DNA of 52,873 nucleotides, taken from positions 107,196 to 160,068 of the forward strand of contig NZ_SDKK01000012.1 in NCBI RefSeq assembly GCF_008107625.1. Reading direction: 5' to 3'. Positions 11,401 through 24,058 of the stretch are shown here, piece after piece. The notes below the pieces were generated by a model. The model ran no database searches. It worked only from the letters and a program-made list of their open reading frames with translations, and was not told the origin of the DNA. Numbering within the stretch: the first letter of the stretch is position 1; each line of letters starts with the position of its first letter. This stretch comes from Zoogloea oleivorans (lineage in GTDB: Bacteria > Pseudomonadota > Gammaproteobacteria > Burkholderiales > Rhodocyclaceae). Both the position numbers and the translations under genes were made by a program.

Positions 11401-12692
11401 CCGAAAAGATCGTTATTTCCCGTTCCGCGGAAATCCTGATCACCGACGAAATGGGTCGTGAGCGCGAACGTCACAAGATTCCCTACGGCGCGACTTTGTC
11501 GATCGACGAAGGTGTTTCCATCAAGGCCGGCACGCAGCTCGCCACGTGGGATCCCCACACCCGTCCGATCATCACCGAGTACGCCGGTGTGGTGCGCTTC
11601 GAGAACGTCGAAGAGGGTGTTACCGTCGCCAAGCAGATCGACGAAGTGACCGGTCTGTCCACCCTCGTCGTGATCGATGCCAAGCGTCGTGGTGCAAGTA
11701 CCTCGAAGGGCGTGCGTCCGCAGGTCAAGCTGCTGACCGAATCCGGTGAGGAAGTGCGCATCGCTGGTACCGAACATGCCGTGTCCATCACCTTCCAGGT
11801 CGGTTCGCTGATCACCGTGAAGGATGGCCAGCAGGTTTCGGTGGGTGATGTGCTCGCTCGCATCCCGCAGGAATCGGCCAAGACTCGCGACATTACCGGC
11901 GGTCTGCCGCGTGTGGCCGAGTTGTTCGAAGCCCGCGCTCCGAAGGATGCCGGCGTGCTCGCCGAGGTGACCGGTACGGTTTCCTTCGGTAAGGACACCA
12001 AGGGCAAGCAGCGTCTCGTGATCACCGAGCCGGATGGCGCGGTCCACGAGTTCCTGATTCCCAAGGACAAGCACGTCATGGTTCACGACGGTCAAGTTGT
12101 GAACAAGGGCGAGCTGATCGTCGACGGTCCCGCAGATCCCCACGACATCCTGCGTTTGCAGGGCGTCGAGGCGCTGGCCCGCTACATCATCGACGAAGTG
12201 CAGGACGTGTACCGACTGCAGGGCGTGAAGATCAACGACAAGCACATCGAGGTGATCGTTCGCCAGATGCTGCGTCGCGTTGTGATTACCGATCCGGGCG
12301 ATACCGGTTTCATCCGCGAGGAGCAGGTCGAGCGTGCCGAAGTTCTTGACGAAAACGACAAGATGGCGGCCGAAGGCAAGTTGCCCGCAAATTACAACTT
12401 CCTGCTGCTGGGTATCACGAAGGCGTCGTTGTCTACCGACTCCTTTATCTCTGCAGCATCCTTCCAGGAAACGACCCGCGTGCTGACCGAAGCAGCAATT
12501 CTCGGCAAGCGCGACGAACTTCGTGGCCTGAAGGAAAACGTTATTGTCGGTCGTCTTATCCCGGCAGGTACCGGTTTGGCTTACCACCGGAACCGCAAGG
12601 CTCAGACCGAAGGTGAAGATCTGGGCGAAGGACATGCCTGGGCGCCGCAAGCAGAAGCTTCCGAAACCGAAAATGCGCAGTTGCCCGGTTGA
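8481..12692 (+). CDS. rpoC: DNA-directed RNA polymerase subunit beta'
   Basis: The beta' subunit carries the catalytic magnesium site. In the 1403-residue product the NADFDGD motif has metal-binding aspartates D462, D464 and D466. The N-terminal zinc ribbon uses C72, C74, C87 and C90, and a second cysteine cluster ([11 protein letters not shown]) lies near residues 890-900. The ATG at 8481 is 6 bases after GGAG (8471-8474); an in-frame TTG just before it is less likely. The stop codon overlaps the -35 element of the downstream str promoter. Confidence 0.98.
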   Translation: MKSLLADLFKQSLPNEEEFDAITISLASPETIRSWSYGEVKKPETINYRTFKPERDGLFCAKIFGPVKDYECLCGKYKRLKHRGVICEKCGVEVTLSKVRRERMAHIELASVVAHIWFLKSLPSRLGMVLDMTLRDIERVLYFEAYVVTDPGMTPMNRAQILSEDDYLAKVEEYGDDFIALMGAEGIREMLRSLDLPHEIEKLRSELETTGSEAKIKKISKRLKVLEAFQTSGIKPDWMILEVLPVLPPDLRPLVPLDGGRFATSDLNDLYRRVINRNNRLKRLLELKAPEIIVRNEKRMLQESVDSLLDNGRRGKAMTGANKRPLKSLADMIKGKGGRFRQNLLGKRVDYSGRSVITVGPQLKLHQCGLPKLMALELFKPFIFNKLELMGLATTIKQAKKMVEGQEPVVWDILEEVIREHPVMLNRAPTLHRLGIQAFEPVLIEGKAIQLHPLVCVAFNADFDGDQMAVHVPLSLEAQMEARTLMLASNNVLSPANGEPIIVPSQDIVLGLYYATRQGVNAKGEGMAFADVGEVKRAYESGQVSLHAKVIVRLKEWDLGPEGESIEKITRHETTVGRAILSEILPAGLPFSVLQKPLKKKEISKLINAAFRRCGLKATVVFADKLMQAGFGLATRAGISIAVKDMLVPALKHPLIHAAEQEVKEIAQQYTSGLVTDGERYNKVVDIWGRAGDQVAKAMMDQLGQEDVVDRNGVTVKQESFNSIYMMADSGARGSAAQIRQLAGMRGLMAKPDGSIIETPITTNFREGLNVLQYFISTHGARKGLADTALKTANSGYLTRRLVDVTQDLVVIEDDCGTKSGFLMKALVEGGEVVEPLRDRILGRVVTDDVVHPETQATVIEAGTMLDEDMVDMIEAEGIDEVRVRTPLSCETRYGLCGKCYGRDLGRGSMVNAGEAVGVIAAQSIGEPGTQLTMRTFHVGGAASRAAAASSVEAKSAGVIRFTQNMRYVSNAKAEKIVISRSAEILITDEMGRERERHKIPYGATLSIDEGVSIKAGTQLATWDPHTRPIITEYAGVVRFENVEEGVTVAKQIDEVTGLSTLVVIDAKRRGASTSKGVRPQVKLLTESGEEVRIAGTEHAVSITFQVGSLITVKDGQQVSVGDVLARIPQESAKTRDITGGLPRVAELFEARAPKDAGVLAEVTGTVSFGKDTKGKQRLVITEPDGAVHEFLIPKDKHVMVHDGQVVNKGELIVDGPADPHDILRLQGVEALARYIIDEVQDVYRLQGVKINDKHIEVIVRQMLRRVVITDPGDTGFIREEQVERAEVLDENDKMAAEGKLPANYNFLLLGITKASLSTDSFISAASFQETTRVLTEAAILGKRDELRGLKENVIVGRLIPAGTGLAYHRNRKAQTEGEDLGEGHAWAPQAEASETENAQLPG

Positions 12693-12718
12693 CGAAAGCT
12701 TGACGAGGAAGATATACT
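12689..12718 (+). promoter_or_regulatory. Sigma70-type promoter for rpsL-rpsG-fusA-tufA
   Basis: TTGACG (12689-12694) and TATACT (12713-12718) are separated by 18 bases. The -35 box shares its TGA with the rpoC stop codon. A start near 12725 gives a leader of about 100 bases containing a hairpin (12731-12739 with 12752-12759, one bulge) whose loop includes CAATCG. A second TTGACG at 12700-12705 is too close to the -10 to serve as its -35. Confidence 0.7.
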
Positions 12719-12823
12719 CCGGCCTCTTTTTGCGGACTGGCCAATCGTAGTCAGTCGCAGCCGGAATAACCATCCGGGGCCGGTCCGTGCGGGCCGCCTC
12801 GGTGTTTTGGGAAATTCTTAGCT

Positions 12824-13201
12824 ATGCCAACAATTAATCAACTCGTTCGTAAGGGCCGGCAGGCGCCCGTTTCCAAGAGCAAGGTTCCTGCGCTCGAGGC
12901 ATGCCCGCAAAAGCGGGGCGTTTGCACCCGTGTTTACACCACCACCCCGAAGAAGCCGAACTCCGCGCTGCGTAAGGTGGCCAAGGTTCGTCTGACCAAC
13001 GGCTTTGAGGTGATCTCCTATATCGGTGGTGAAGGTCACAACCTCCAGGAGCACTCTGTTGTGCTGATTCGTGGTGGCCGGGTTAAGGACTTGCCGGGTG
13101 TGCGTTACCACATCGTTCGCGGTTCCCTTGACTTGCAAGGCGTCAAGGATCGTAAGCAGTCCCGCTCGAAGTACGGTGCGAAGCGCCCGAAAAAGTCTTA
13201 A
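12824..13201 (+). CDS. rpsL: 30S ribosomal protein S12
   Basis: S12 lies at the decoding centre and tunes accuracy of codon recognition. The 125-residue product has the conserved [11 protein letters not shown] with lysine at position 43, the residue commonly changed in streptomycin-resistant mutants, so this is the wild-type, sensitive form as far as that site shows. [14 protein letters not shown], around the second resistance site, is also intact. It is the first gene of the str cluster, with rpsG 33 bases downstream. Confidence 0.98.
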   Translation: MPTINQLVRKGRQAPVSKSKVPALEACPQKRGVCTRVYTTTPKKPNSALRKVAKVRLTNGFEVISYIGGEGHNLQEHSVVLIRGGRVKDLPGVRYHIVRGSLDLQGVKDRKQSRSKYGAKRPKKS

Positions 13202-13222
13202 TTGTCGGCAATCACAGAATAG

Positions 13223-13708
<486 letters not shown>

Positions 13709-13823
13709 TCTTTCAGGCGTAATCCAAGTCGGGCCCTGAAAGGGGCTCGATTTATTTGTAAAGTCTTAGTACGACGCCGGCAGTTTCAAGGCATCGCAAA
13801 TTCAGGAAGGCAAGGTTAGGGCT

Positions 13824-15917
<2,094 letters not shown>

Positions 15918-15948
15918 TTGTTGTAATAACTGATTAGGAAGCTAAAAA

Positions 15949-17139
<1,191 letters not shown>

Positions 17140-17149
17140 TATTTGTCTG

Positions 17150-17174
17150 GGCGCGGCACATGGGGTGTCGCGCC
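17150..17174 (+). promoter_or_regulatory. Hairpin in the tufA-rpsJ spacer
   Basis: A 10-bp stem (17150-17159 with 17165-17174, one G-U pair) closes the loop ATGGG. No T-run follows, so it is more likely a leader structure or RNA stabiliser than a terminator. It ends 21 bases before the rpsJ start. No promoter is seen in this 56-base gap, so rpsJ is probably read from the str transcript. Confidence 0.45.
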
Positions 17175-17195
17175 GACTGCTCTTTGGGAAATAAC

Positions 17196-17507
17196 ATGCA
17201 AAACCAGAAAATCCGTATCCGCCTCAAGGCTTTCGATTACAAGCTTATCGATCAGTCGGCTCAAGAGATCGTGGATACTGCGAAGCGTACTGGCGCTGTG
17301 GTTCGCGGGCCTGTTCCCCTGCCGACCCGCATCGAGCGTTTCGACCTGCTTCGTTCCCCCCACGTCAACAAGACCTCCCGCGATCAATTCGAGATCCGTA
17401 CCCATCTTCGTTTGATGGACATCGTGGATCCGACTGACAAGACTGTCGATGCTCTGATGAAACTCGACCTTCCTGCTGGCGTTGACGTCGAAATCAAGCT
17501 GCAGTAA
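17196..17507 (+). CDS. rpsJ: 30S ribosomal protein S10 (NusE)
   Basis: S10 is a head protein of the small subunit and, as NusE, pairs with NusB in transcription antitermination and with NusG in transcription-translation coupling. The 103-residue product begins [17 protein letters not shown] and contains [12 protein letters not shown], the usual signature. An upstream in-frame ATG at 17160 lies in the tufA spacer hairpin; the ATG at 17196 gives the canonical start and length. Confidence 0.97.
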   Translation: MQNQKIRIRLKAFDYKLIDQSAQEIVDTAKRTGAVVRGPVPLPTRIERFDLLRSPHVNKTSRDQFEIRTHLRLMDIVDPTDKTVDALMKLDLPAGVDVEIKLQ

Positions 17508-17517
17508 CTCAAAGCTA

Positions 17518-17547
17518 TTGCGTTATGGGGGCAAGGGCCGATATAAT
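17518..17547 (+). promoter_or_regulatory. Sigma70-type promoter for rplC and downstream genes
   Basis: TTGCGT (17518-17523) and a perfect TATAAT (17542-17547) are separated by 18 bases. The -10 box lies wholly in the loop of the terminator-like hairpin 17531-17558. A start near 17554 would fall in the 3' arm, so transcripts begun here cannot form the hairpin while read-through from tufA-rpsJ can. The leader of about 70 bases has a second hairpin (17591-17596 with 17605-17610, loop CAATCGCA) just before the rplC Shine-Dalgarno. Confidence 0.65.
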
Positions 17548-17565
17548 CCGGCCCTTGCGCTTTTT
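17531..17565 (+). terminator. Terminator-like hairpin after rpsJ with a promoter -10 in its loop
   Basis: A perfect 10-bp stem (17531-17540 with 17549-17558) closes an 8-base loop (17541-17548), then GC and TTTTT. It has the form of an intrinsic terminator for the str-rpsJ transcript. The overlap with the TATAAT described for rplC is exact, so termination and re-initiation are packed into one short element. Confidence 0.65.
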
Positions 17566-17624
17566 GGCGCAGTTTGTAATGACAATCGGTCCTGGTCAAT
17601 CGCAACCAGGGTAAGGAGAATAAA

Positions 17625-18269
17625 ATGAGTCTAGGCCTTGTCGGGCGCAAGGTGGGCATGACTCGCATTTTTGCCGAGGATGGTCAATCCATTCCGGTAA
17701 CTGTGCTGGATGTGTCCAATAACCGTGTGACCCAGATTAAAACGGCTGAATCGGATGGCTATTCCGCCGTCCAAGTGACCTTCGGTGTTCGGCGTGCTAG
17801 TCGTGTCAATAAGGCCGCTGCTGGCCATCTTGCCAAGGCTGGTGTCGAAGCGGGTCATGTTTTCAAGGAATTCCGTGTTGATGCTGGCAATCTGTCTTCT
17901 CTGAAGGCGGGTGATGTGGTTGGCGTTGATATCTTCGCTGTCGGTCAAAAGGTCGATGTGAGCGGTGTTTCTATCGGTAAGGGTTACGCCGGTACGATCA
18001 AGCGCCACAACTTCGCTTCCGGTCGTGCTACTCACGGTAACTCCCGTAGCCACAATGTGCCGGGTTCCATCGGTATGGCGCAGGATCCGGGTCGTGTTTT
18101 CCCGGGTAAGCGCATGACCGGTCACATGGGTGCGGCCAAGTGTACGGTGCAGAACCTTGAAGTGGTGCGTGTTGATGTTGAGCGCGGCCTTTTGTTGATC
18201 AAGGGCGGCGTGCCTGGCCATGATGGCGGCGATGTTGTAGTTCGCCCTGCCGTCAAGGCTGGCAGCTGA
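17625..18269 (+). CDS. rplC: 50S ribosomal protein L3
   Basis: L3 is an early-assembly protein whose long loop reaches the peptidyl transferase centre. The 214-residue product begins [16 protein letters not shown] and has the internal [13 protein letters not shown] and GKRMTGHMG stretch (about residues 139-168) that forms the extended loop. AAGGAG at 17613-17618 gives a strong ribosome site. rplD follows after 11 bases. Confidence 0.97.
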   Translation: MSLGLVGRKVGMTRIFAEDGQSIPVTVLDVSNNRVTQIKTAESDGYSAVQVTFGVRRASRVNKAAAGHLAKAGVEAGHVFKEFRVDAGNLSSLKAGDVVGVDIFAVGQKVDVSGVSIGKGYAGTIKRHNFASGRATHGNSRSHNVPGSIGMAQDPGRVFPGKRMTGHMGAAKCTVQNLEVVRVDVERGLLLIKGGVPGHDGGDVVVRPAVKAGS

Positions 18270-18280
18270 CTGGAGGCGTG

Positions 18281-18901
18281 ATGGAACTGAATCTGTTGAA
18301 CGAACAGGGCCAGGCGTCTGCGACCCTTCAGGCGTCCGACGCGCTGTTTGGCCGCGAGTACAACGAAGCCCTGATTCATCAGGTCGTTGTTGCTTACATG
18401 GCCAATGCTCGCTCTGGAAATCGTGCTCAAAAAGGGCGCGACGAAGTTGCTCATACGACCCACAAGCCGTGGCGTCAAAAAGGTACCGGTCGTGCCCGTT
18501 CGGGTATGAGCTCGAGCCCGATCTGGCGTGGAGGCGGTCGTGCCTTCCCGAATTCGCCGGATGAGAACTTCTCCCATAAGGTTAACCGGAAGATGTACCG
18601 CGCTGGCGTTGCTGCAATTTTGTCGCAGCTTGCTCGTGATGGTCGTTTGTCCGTGGTTGAAGGTTTTGGTGTTGATGCGCCGAAGACCAAGCTGCTTGCC
18701 CAGAAGTTGAAGGGTATGGGGCTGGAGTCCGTGCTGCTCATTACCGATTCCTTTGATGAGAATCTGTACCTGTCTTCCCGCAACCTTCCGAACGTTCTCG
18801 TTCTTGAAGTTAGCGAGACCGATCCGGTATCCCTGGTGCGCTTCCCCAACGTGATCGTTACGAAGGGTGCTGTCGCCAAGATGGAGGAGTTGTGGCAATG
18901 A
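18281..18901 (+). CDS. rplD: 50S ribosomal protein L4
   Basis: L4 lines the peptide exit tunnel with its extended loop; in E. coli it also represses the S10 operon. The 206-residue product contains the loop segment [17 protein letters not shown] at about residues 50-67. A GTG three bases upstream is in frame, but the GGAGG at 18272-18276 favours the ATG at 18281. The end overlaps rplW by an ATGA. Confidence 0.96.
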   Translation: MELNLLNEQGQASATLQASDALFGREYNEALIHQVVVAYMANARSGNRAQKGRDEVAHTTHKPWRQKGTGRARSGMSSSPIWRGGGRAFPNSPDENFSHKVNRKMYRAGVAAILSQLARDGRLSVVEGFGVDAPKTKLLAQKLKGMGLESVLLITDSFDENLYLSSRNLPNVLVLEVSETDPVSLVRFPNVIVTKGAVAKMEELWQ

Positions 18902-19203
18902 GCGCATTCAAGGAAGAGCGTCTGATGCAGGTGCTGCTCGCCCCTCAGATCTCGGAGAAGGCGACTTACATCGCTGACAAGAACGAGCAAGTGGTGTTTC
19001 GTGTTGCCAGTGATGCGACCAAGCCCGAAGTCAAGGCGGCTGTTGAGCTTCTCTTCAAGGTTGAAGTGAAGGCTGTCCAGGTCTCCAACGTCAAGGGCAA
19101 GGAAAAGCGCTTTGGCAAGATGACCGGGCGCCGGAAGGGCTGGAAGAAGGCGTACGTTTGCCTCAAGCCGGGCCAAGAAATCAACTTTGCGGCCGGGGAG
19201 TAA
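18898..19203 (+). CDS. rplW: 50S ribosomal protein L23
   Basis: L23 sits at the tunnel exit and is the docking site for trigger factor and SRP. The 101-residue product has the family features [11 protein letters not shown] near the N-terminus and the tunnel loop around [19 protein letters not shown]. The ATG at 18898 overlaps the rplD stop (ATGA) and is 8 bases after GGAGGAG (18883-18889); an in-frame GTG at 18892 is too close to that site. Confidence 0.96.
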   Translation: MSAFKEERLMQVLLAPQISEKATYIADKNEQVVFRVASDATKPEVKAAVELLFKVEVKAVQVSNVKGKEKRFGKMTGRRKGWKKAYVCLKPGQEINFAAGE

Positions 19204-19208
19204 AGAAG

Positions 19209-20036
19209 ATGGCACTCGTTAAAGTCAAACCGACTTCTGCTGGCCGTCGTGCCGTTGTCAAGGTTGTGAACGCAAATCTTCACAAGGGCGCGCCTGTCGC
19301 TTCCTTGGTTGAGAAGCAGTCCAAGACTGCCGGTCGCAACAACAACGGCCACATCACCACCCGTCACAAGGGCGGTGGTCACAAGCAGCATTACCGCGTT
19401 GTCGATTTTCGTCGCAACAAGGATGGCATTGTTGCCAAGGTTGAGCGTCTCGAGTATGACCCGAACCGTTCGGCCAACATTGCGCTGCTGTGCTACCTGG
19501 ATGGTGAGCGTCGTTACATCATCGCGCCGAAGGGGCTGGTTGTTGGTCAAACCGTGATCAGTGGCTCTGAAGCCCCGATCAAGCCGGGTAATGCTCTTCC
19601 GATCCGGAATATTCCGGTTGGTAGCACCCTTCACTGTGTCGAGATGATGCCTGGCAAGGGCGCTCAGCTTGCTCGCGCTGCCGGTACCTCGGTTCAGCTG
19701 CTGGCTCGTGAAGGCATCTACGCTCAGGTTCGTCTGCGCTCCGGTGAAATTCGCCGTGTGCACGTTGAGTGCCGCGCGACGATCGGTGAAGTGGGTAACG
19801 AAGAGCATAGTCTGCGCAAGATTGGCAAGGCTGGTGCAAATCGCTGGCGTGGTATTCGTCCGACCGTTCGCGGTGTGGCGATGAACCCGGTCGATCACCC
19901 GCACGGTGGTGGTGAAGGCCGTACTGGCGAGGGTCGTGTGCCTGTTAGCCCGTGGGGTCAGCCGGCTAAGGGTTATCGTACCCGTAGCGTCAAGCGTACC
20001 GACTCCATGATTGTTCAGCGTCGGCACAAGCGATAA
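19209..20036 (+). CDS. rplB: 50S ribosomal protein L2
   Basis: L2 is a universally conserved large-subunit protein required for subunit joining and peptidyl transferase activity. The 275-residue product begins [14 protein letters not shown] and contains the C-terminal [13 protein letters not shown] with the conserved histidine near the peptidyl transferase centre. The ATG at 19209 is 5 bases after rplW; the frame is open further upstream inside rplW without conserved sequence. Confidence 0.97.
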   Translation: MALVKVKPTSAGRRAVVKVVNANLHKGAPVASLVEKQSKTAGRNNNGHITTRHKGGGHKQHYRVVDFRRNKDGIVAKVERLEYDPNRSANIALLCYLDGERRYIIAPKGLVVGQTVISGSEAPIKPGNALPIRNIPVGSTLHCVEMMPGKGAQLARAAGTSVQLLAREGIYAQVRLRSGEIRRVHVECRATIGEVGNEEHSLRKIGKAGANRWRGIRPTVRGVAMNPVDHPHGGGEGRTGEGRVPVSPWGQPAKGYRTRSVKRTDSMIVQRRHKR

Positions 20037-20046
20037 GAGGTAAGAC

Positions 20047-20322
20047 ATGGCACGTTCTATTAAGAAGGGCCCCTTTATCGACGCTCACCTCCTGAAGAAG
20101 GTGGACGCCGCTCGGGTCTCGAATGACAAGCGCCCGATCAAGACTTGGTCGCGTCGCTCTACTGTGCTCCCGGATTTTGTTGGTTTGACGATTGCCGTGC
20201 ATAACGGTCGTCAGCACATTCCGGTGTACGTCTCCGAAAACATGGTTGGTCACAAGCTCGGCGAATTCGCGCTGACCCGGACGTTCAAGGGTCACGCCGC
20301 CAGCAAGAAGGCCAAGCGCTAA
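20047..20322 (+). CDS. rpsS: 30S ribosomal protein S19
   Basis: S19 lies in the 30S head, contacts S13 and forms part of the A-site side. The 91-residue product begins [18 protein letters not shown] and contains [14 protein letters not shown] and [16 protein letters not shown], all characteristic. It lies between rplB (10-base gap) and rplV (12-base gap). Confidence 0.97.
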   Translation: MARSIKKGPFIDAHLLKKVDAARVSNDKRPIKTWSRRSTVLPDFVGLTIAVHNGRQHIPVYVSENMVGHKLGEFALTRTFKGHAASKKAKR

Positions 20323-20334
20323 GGAGTAATGACG

Positions 20335-20664
20335 ATGGAAACCAAAGCCATTCTCCGCGGCGTACGCCTGTCGGAACAGAAGGGTCGTCTCGTTGCGGAT
20401 CTCGTCCGGGGTAAGTCTGTCGAGCAGGCGCTCGCCATTCTGACCTTTAGCCCTAAAAAGGGCGCGAAGATCATCAAGAAGGTTGTTGAGTCCGCGATTG
20501 CGAATGCAGAGCACAACGATGGCGCTGACATCGATACCCTGCGCGTAAAGACGATTTACGTTGAGCAAGGTACGACGCTGAAGCGCTTCACTGCCCGTGC
20601 AAAGGGTCGTGGCAATCGCATCAGCAAGCCGACTTGCCATATCTACGTGACGGTCGGAGAGTAA
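20335..20664 (+). CDS. rplV: 50S ribosomal protein L22
   Basis: L22 spans the large subunit and its beta-hairpin narrows the exit tunnel, where macrolide-resistance changes occur. The 109-residue product starts [27 protein letters not shown]. The hairpin tip lies around [16 protein letters not shown]. An in-frame ATG at 20329 is only 2 bases from the AAGGAG (20321-20326), so the ATG at 20335, 8 bases away, is preferred. Confidence 0.96.
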   Translation: METKAILRGVRLSEQKGRLVADLVRGKSVEQALAILTFSPKKGAKIIKKVVESAIANAEHNDGADIDTLRVKTIYVEQGTTLKRFTARAKGRGNRISKPTCHIYVTVGE

Positions 20665-20673
20665 GGGGAACCC

Positions 20674-21498
20674 ATGGGACAGAAAATCCATCCGACAGGC
20701 TTTCGCCTGGCGGTAACGCGTAACTGGGGCTCTCGCTGGTTTGCTACCGGTAGCGACTTCGCGAAGATGCTGAATGAGGACCTGAAGGTTCGCGCGCATC
20801 TGAAGAAGAAGCTCGCCCACGCTTCCGTGAGCCGTGTTGTGATCGAGCGTCCGGCAAAGAACGCCCGTATTACTGTTTATAGCGCCCGTCCGGGTGTTGT
20901 AATCGGTAAAAAGGGTGAGGACATCGAGAAGCTGAAGGCTGATCTTCAAGGCATCATGGGCGTGCCCGTGCATGTGAACATCGAAGAAGTTCGCAAGCCT
21001 GAAACTGATGCGCAGCTGATCGCTGACTCTATTGCTCAGCAGCTCGTCAAGCGGATCATGTTCCGTCGCGCCATGAAGCGTGCGATGCAGAACGCGATGC
21101 GTCTGGGTGCTCAGGGCATCAAGATCATGAGCTCTGGTCGTCTGAACGGCGCCGAGATCGCCCGCACCGAGTGGTACCGTGAAGGCCGTGTGCCTTTGCA
21201 TACCCTGCGTGCTGACATCGATTACGGTGTGTCCGAAGCGCACACGACCTACGGTGTTATCGGCATCAAGGTTTGGGTGTACAAGGGTGAGGCTCTTGCT
21301 CGTAACGAGCAGCCTGCAGCGACGGACAATGAGGGCGATAATCGCCGTGGTCGTCGTCGCAATGAGGGTGCCGACAGCAAGCCGGGTGCCAAGCGGCCCG
21401 CGCGCCGCACTGGCGGCGAACAGGCTGATGGTGCAAAACGGATCAAGAAAGAAGCAGGGGTGAATGATGCTGCAGCCGTCGAGAAGGAAGTATCGTAA
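20674..21498 (+). CDS. rpsC: 30S ribosomal protein S3, with C-terminal extension
   Basis: S3 forms the mRNA entry tunnel of the 30S subunit with S4 and S5 and has helicase-like activity. The 274-residue product has an N-terminal KH domain with [14 protein letters not shown] (about residues 70-83) and the usual C-terminal domain to about residue 210. The last 60 or so residues are a low-complexity, charged tail absent from the 233-residue E. coli protein. The tail overlaps the start of rplP by 32 bases in another frame. Confidence 0.96.
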   Translation: MGQKIHPTGFRLAVTRNWGSRWFATGSDFAKMLNEDLKVRAHLKKKLAHASVSRVVIERPAKNARITVYSARPGVVIGKKGEDIEKLKADLQGIMGVPVHVNIEEVRKPETDAQLIADSIAQQLVKRIMFRRAMKRAMQNAMRLGAQGIKIMSSGRLNGAEIARTEWYREGRVPLHTLRADIDYGVSEAHTTYGVIGIKVWVYKGEALARNEQPAATDNEGDNRRGRRRNEGADSKPGAKRPARRTGGEQADGAKRIKKEAGVNDAAAVEKEVS

Positions 21499-21880
21499 GG
21501 AGCAGAAGGGCCGCAACAAGGGTCTCGCCACCCGCGGCGCCAAGGTAAGCTTTGGTGAGTACGGTCTGAAGGCGGTTGGGCGTGGTCGTCTTACTGCTCG
21601 TCAGATCGAATCTGCTCGTCGTGCTATGACCCGTCACATCAAGCGTGGCGGTCGTATTTGGATTCGCGTTTTCCCGGACAAGCCGATTTCTCAGAAGCCG
21701 GCGGAAGTGCGGATGGGTAACGGTAAGGGTAGCCCGGAATACTGGGTTGCCGAGATCCAGCCGGGCAAGGTTCTCTACGAAATGGATGGAGTCGATGAAA
21801 CTCTGGCTCGCGAGGCTTTCCGCCTTGCTGCTGCCAAGTTGCCGATCGAAACCGTCTTCGTTGTCCGGATGGTGGGGTAA
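21467..21880 (+). CDS. rplP: 50S ribosomal protein L16
   Basis: L16 contacts A-site tRNA and is needed for late large-subunit assembly. The 137-residue product begins [19 protein letters not shown], the standard N-terminus, and has [20 protein letters not shown] in its core. Two adjacent ATGs (21464 and 21467) are possible; 21467 gives the family start and is 6 bases after AGGGG (21456-21460). The start is embedded in the rpsC tail, implying translational coupling. Confidence 0.96.
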   Translation: MLQPSRRKYRKEQKGRNKGLATRGAKVSFGEYGLKAVGRGRLTARQIESARRAMTRHIKRGGRIWIRVFPDKPISQKPAEVRMGNGKGSPEYWVAEIQPGKVLYEMDGVDETLAREAFRLAAAKLPIETVFVVRMVG

Positions 21881-21883
21881 ATC

Positions 21884-22078
21884 ATGAATGCTTCGGAAAT
21901 GCGGGCGAAGGACGCCGGCCAGCTCAACGCTGAACTGATCGAACTGCTGAAGGCTCAATTCAGTCTTCGGATGCAGATCGCGACTCAGCAGCTGAGCAAC
22001 ACTTCGCAACTCGGCAAGGTTCGCAAGGATATTGCCCGGGTAAGAACCATTCTTCGCGAGAAGGCGGGTGCGAAATGA
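21884..22078 (+). CDS. rpmC: 50S ribosomal protein L29
   Basis: L29 is a small helical hairpin next to L23 at the tunnel exit. The 64-residue product begins [21 protein letters not shown] and has the family sequence [15 protein letters not shown]. It starts 3 bases after rplP and overlaps rpsQ by an ATGA. Confidence 0.96.
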   Translation: MNASEMRAKDAGQLNAELIELLKAQFSLRMQIATQQLSNTSQLGKVRKDIARVRTILREKAGAK

Positions 22079-22344
22079 ACGATCAAGTCAAGAAAAACAA
22101 ACGCGTTGAAGTTGGTCGCGTCGTGAGTGATAAGATGACCAACACGGTTACCGTGCTGGTTGAGCGTCGTGTGAAGCATCCGCTGTATGGCAAGGTGATG
22201 ACTCGTACGGCCAAGTATCACGCTCACGTTGAAAGCGGTATTGCGAAGGAAGGTGATCTCGTCGAAATCGAAGAGACTCGCCCGATCTCGAAGACCAAGA
22301 CCTGGCGTGTTACGAAGGTGCTTGAGTCGGTAGTGGCAGTTTAA
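22075..22344 (+). CDS. rpsQ: 30S ribosomal protein S17
   Basis: S17 is an OB-fold protein that binds the 5' domain of 16S rRNA early in assembly. The 89-residue product includes [18 protein letters not shown] and the C-terminal [13 protein letters not shown]. Its start overlaps the rpmC stop. It ends the S10-type cluster: a terminator-like hairpin and a promoter follow in the 149-base gap to rplN. Confidence 0.97.
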   Translation: MNDQVKKNKRVEVGRVVSDKMTNTVTVLVERRVKHPLYGKVMTRTAKYHAHVESGIAKEGDLVEIEETRPISKTKTWRVTKVLESVVAV

Positions 22345-22361
22345 GTAGGTCTGCTTGTATA

Positions 22362-22397
22362 AATGGCTTGCCAAGTGATTGGCAAGCCATTATTATT
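22362..22397 (+). terminator. Strong hairpin after rpsQ
   Basis: A perfect 13-bp stem (22362-22374 with 22379-22391) closes a GTGA tetraloop of the stable GNRA type, then the AT-rich ATTATTG. The U-tract is imperfect, so termination may be partial. The -35 of the downstream promoter lies in the 5' arm and the -10 begins with the last base of the stem. Confidence 0.65.
22368..22396 (+). promoter_or_regulatory. Sigma70-type promoter for rplN and the spc cluster
   Basis: TTGCCA (22368-22373) and TATTAT (22391-22396) are separated by 17 bases. A start near 22403 gives a leader of about 90 bases with a second perfect 9-bp hairpin (22410-22418 with 22423-22431, loop TTTC). The position, immediately before rplN, is the same as that of the E. 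coli spc promoter. Confidence 0.6.
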
Positions 22398-22493
22398 GTC
22401 GTCTTTGCTCTTGCACCGTTTCCGGTGCAAGTCCAATCAACCCGAACGGGATCCAAAACTGGCCGCGCAAGCGTGTTAAGTTGGAGAGTTTAA

Positions 22494-22862
22494 ATGATCC
22501 AAATGCAAACGATACTGGACGTCGCCGATAATACCGGCGCGCGTTACGTGATGTGCATCAAGGTGTTGGGCGGCTCCAAGCGTCGTTACGCCGGTGTTGG
22601 TGACATCATCAAGGTGAGTATTAAAGACGCCGCTCCTCGTGGTCGCGTCAAGAAGGGCGATGTTTACAGCGCCGTGGTGGTTCGCACTGCCAAGGGTGTT
22701 CGTCGTCCGGATGGCTCGCTTATCAAGTTTGACCGCAATGCGGCGGTTCTGCTTAACAACAAGGGCGAGCCGATCGGTACGCGCATCTTCGGACCGGTTA
22801 CGCGCGAATTGCGTACTGAAAAGTTCATGAAGATCGTTTCCCTGGCGCCTGAAGTTCTCTAA
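22494..22862 (+). CDS. rplN: 50S ribosomal protein L14
   Basis: L14 contributes to intersubunit bridges and to the binding site of silencing factor RsfS. The 122-residue product begins [28 protein letters not shown], strongly characteristic, and includes [11 protein letters not shown]. It is the first gene of the spc-type cluster, with rplX 9 bases downstream. Confidence 0.97.
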   Translation: MIQMQTILDVADNTGARYVMCIKVLGGSKRRYAGVGDIIKVSIKDAAPRGRVKKGDVYSAVVVRTAKGVRRPDGSLIKFDRNAAVLLNNKGEPIGTRIFGPVTRELRTEKFMKIVSLAPEVL

Positions 22863-22871
22863 GGAGTTGTT

Positions 22872-23186
22872 GTGAATAAGATTCGCAAAGGCGATGAAGT
22901 CGCCGTCCTTACGGGCAAGGATAAGGGTAAGCGGGGTACTGTTCTGCGTAACGATGGTGACGTCGTTCTGGTGGAAGGTATCAATCGCGTCAAGAAGCAC
23001 GTGCGTCCGAATCCGATGAAGGGCCAGGTTGGTGGCATCATCGAAAAGGAAATGCCGATTCAGGTTTCAAACGTGGCGCTGTTCAATGCAGCCACCCAGA
23101 AGGCTGATCGCGTGGGCTTCAAGGTTCTTGAGGATGGCCGCAAGGTCCGGATCTTCAAGTCCAATGGCGAAGTAGTGGATGCGTAA
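22872..23186 (+). CDS. rplX: 50S ribosomal protein L24 (GTG start)
   Basis: L24 initiates large-subunit assembly by binding the 5' end of 23S rRNA. The 104-residue product begins (M)[21 protein letters not shown], the KOW motif of the family, and has the [16 protein letters not shown] segment. The GTG at 22872 is preceded by AAGGAG (22861-22866). rplE follows after 9 bases. Confidence 0.96.
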   Translation: MNKIRKGDEVAVLTGKDKGKRGTVLRNDGDVVLVEGINRVKKHVRPNPMKGQVGGIIEKEMPIQVSNVALFNAATQKADRVGFKVLEDGRKVRIFKSNGEVVDA

Positions 23187-23195
23187 GGGATAGTC

Positions 23196-23735
23196 ATGGC
23201 GCGCCTGCAAGAATTCTACAAAGAAACCGTGTCGCCTGAGCTTCTTCAGAAGTTCGGCTACAAGTCGGTTATGGAAGTTCCGCGGATCACCAAGATCACC
23301 CTGAATATGGGTGTGGGTGAGGCTGTCGGTGACAAGAAGGTTCTCGACTACGCTGTTGGCGATCTGCAGAAGATCGCTGGCCAGAAGCCGGTTACCACCA
23401 AGGCCAAAAAGTCTATCGCGGGTTTCAAGATTCGTGATGGTTACCCGATTGGTTGCATGGTGACGCTTCGTGGTCCTCGGATGTTCGAGTTCCTTGATCG
23501 CCTGGTTACGATCGCCATGCCGCGTATTCGTGACTTCCGTGGTATTGCTGGTAAAGGCTTCGATGGCCGCGGCAATTACAACCTGGGCGTCAAAGAGCAG
23601 ATTATTTTCCCGGAAATCGAGTACGACAAGATCGATGCTCTGCGCGGGATGAATATCAGCATCACGACGACTGCAAAGTCGGACGACGAGGCGCGCGCTC
23701 TGCTCGCCGCGTTCAAGTTCCCGTTCAAGAACTGA
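23196..23735 (+). CDS. rplE: 50S ribosomal protein L5
   Basis: L5 binds 5S rRNA and touches the P-site tRNA and S13. The 179-residue product has the family motifs [31 protein letters not shown] and the C-terminal [19 protein letters not shown]. Length and sequence are typical. In E. coli the translational repressor S8 acts at the start of this gene; no such site was tested here. Confidence 0.97.
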   Translation: MARLQEFYKETVSPELLQKFGYKSVMEVPRITKITLNMGVGEAVGDKKVLDYAVGDLQKIAGQKPVTTKAKKSIAGFKIRDGYPIGCMVTLRGPRMFEFLDRLVTIAMPRIRDFRGIAGKGFDGRGNYNLGVKEQIIFPEIEYDKIDALRGMNISITTTAKSDDEARALLAAFKFPFKN

Positions 23736-23742
23736 GGGTTTT

Positions 23743-24048
23743 ATGGCGAAACTGTCTCTGATCAATCGCGAAGAGAAGCGTGCTAAGACGGTTGCAAAGT
23801 TTGCAGCCAAGCGTGCAGCTCTGTTCGAGCAGATCAACAACGCCAAGCTGTCGGACGAGGAGCGCATGGCTGCGCGTCTCAAGCTGCAGCAACTGCCGCG
23901 CAACTCGAGCCCGAGCCGTCAGCGTAATCGCTGCGAGCAAACCGGTCGTCCGCGTGGTGTTTTCCGTAAATTCGGTCTGTGTCGTAACAAGCTGCGTGAA
24001 GTTGCCTTCCGCGGTGAAGTTCCCGGCATGACCAAGGCAAGCTGGTAA
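23743..24048 (+). CDS. rpsN: 30S ribosomal protein S14 (long, zinc-independent type)
   Basis: S14 sits in the 30S head near S3 and S10. The 101-residue product is the long form and lacks the paired CxxC motifs of the short zinc-binding form; the cysteines in NRCEQTGRP and GLCRNKL do not make a zinc knuckle. [18 protein letters not shown] is diagnostic. It lies 7 bases after rplE and 10 before rpsH. Confidence 0.97.
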   Translation: MAKLSLINREEKRAKTVAKFAAKRAALFEQINNAKLSDEERMAARLKLQQLPRNSSPSRQRNRCEQTGRPRGVFRKFGLCRNKLREVAFRGEVPGMTKASW

Positions 24049-24058
24049 GGGGTCGAAG

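Noticed and set aside
12700-12718. TTGACG at 12700-12705 as -35 of the str promoter
   Set aside because: Only 7 bases separate it from TATACT; the upstream TTGACG at 12689 has the workable 18-base spacing.
8460-12773. Very long open frame (1437 codons) antisense to rpoC
   Set aside because: It mirrors rpoC almost exactly and has no recognisable domains. Lack of stops follows from the codon choice of a highly expressed gene.
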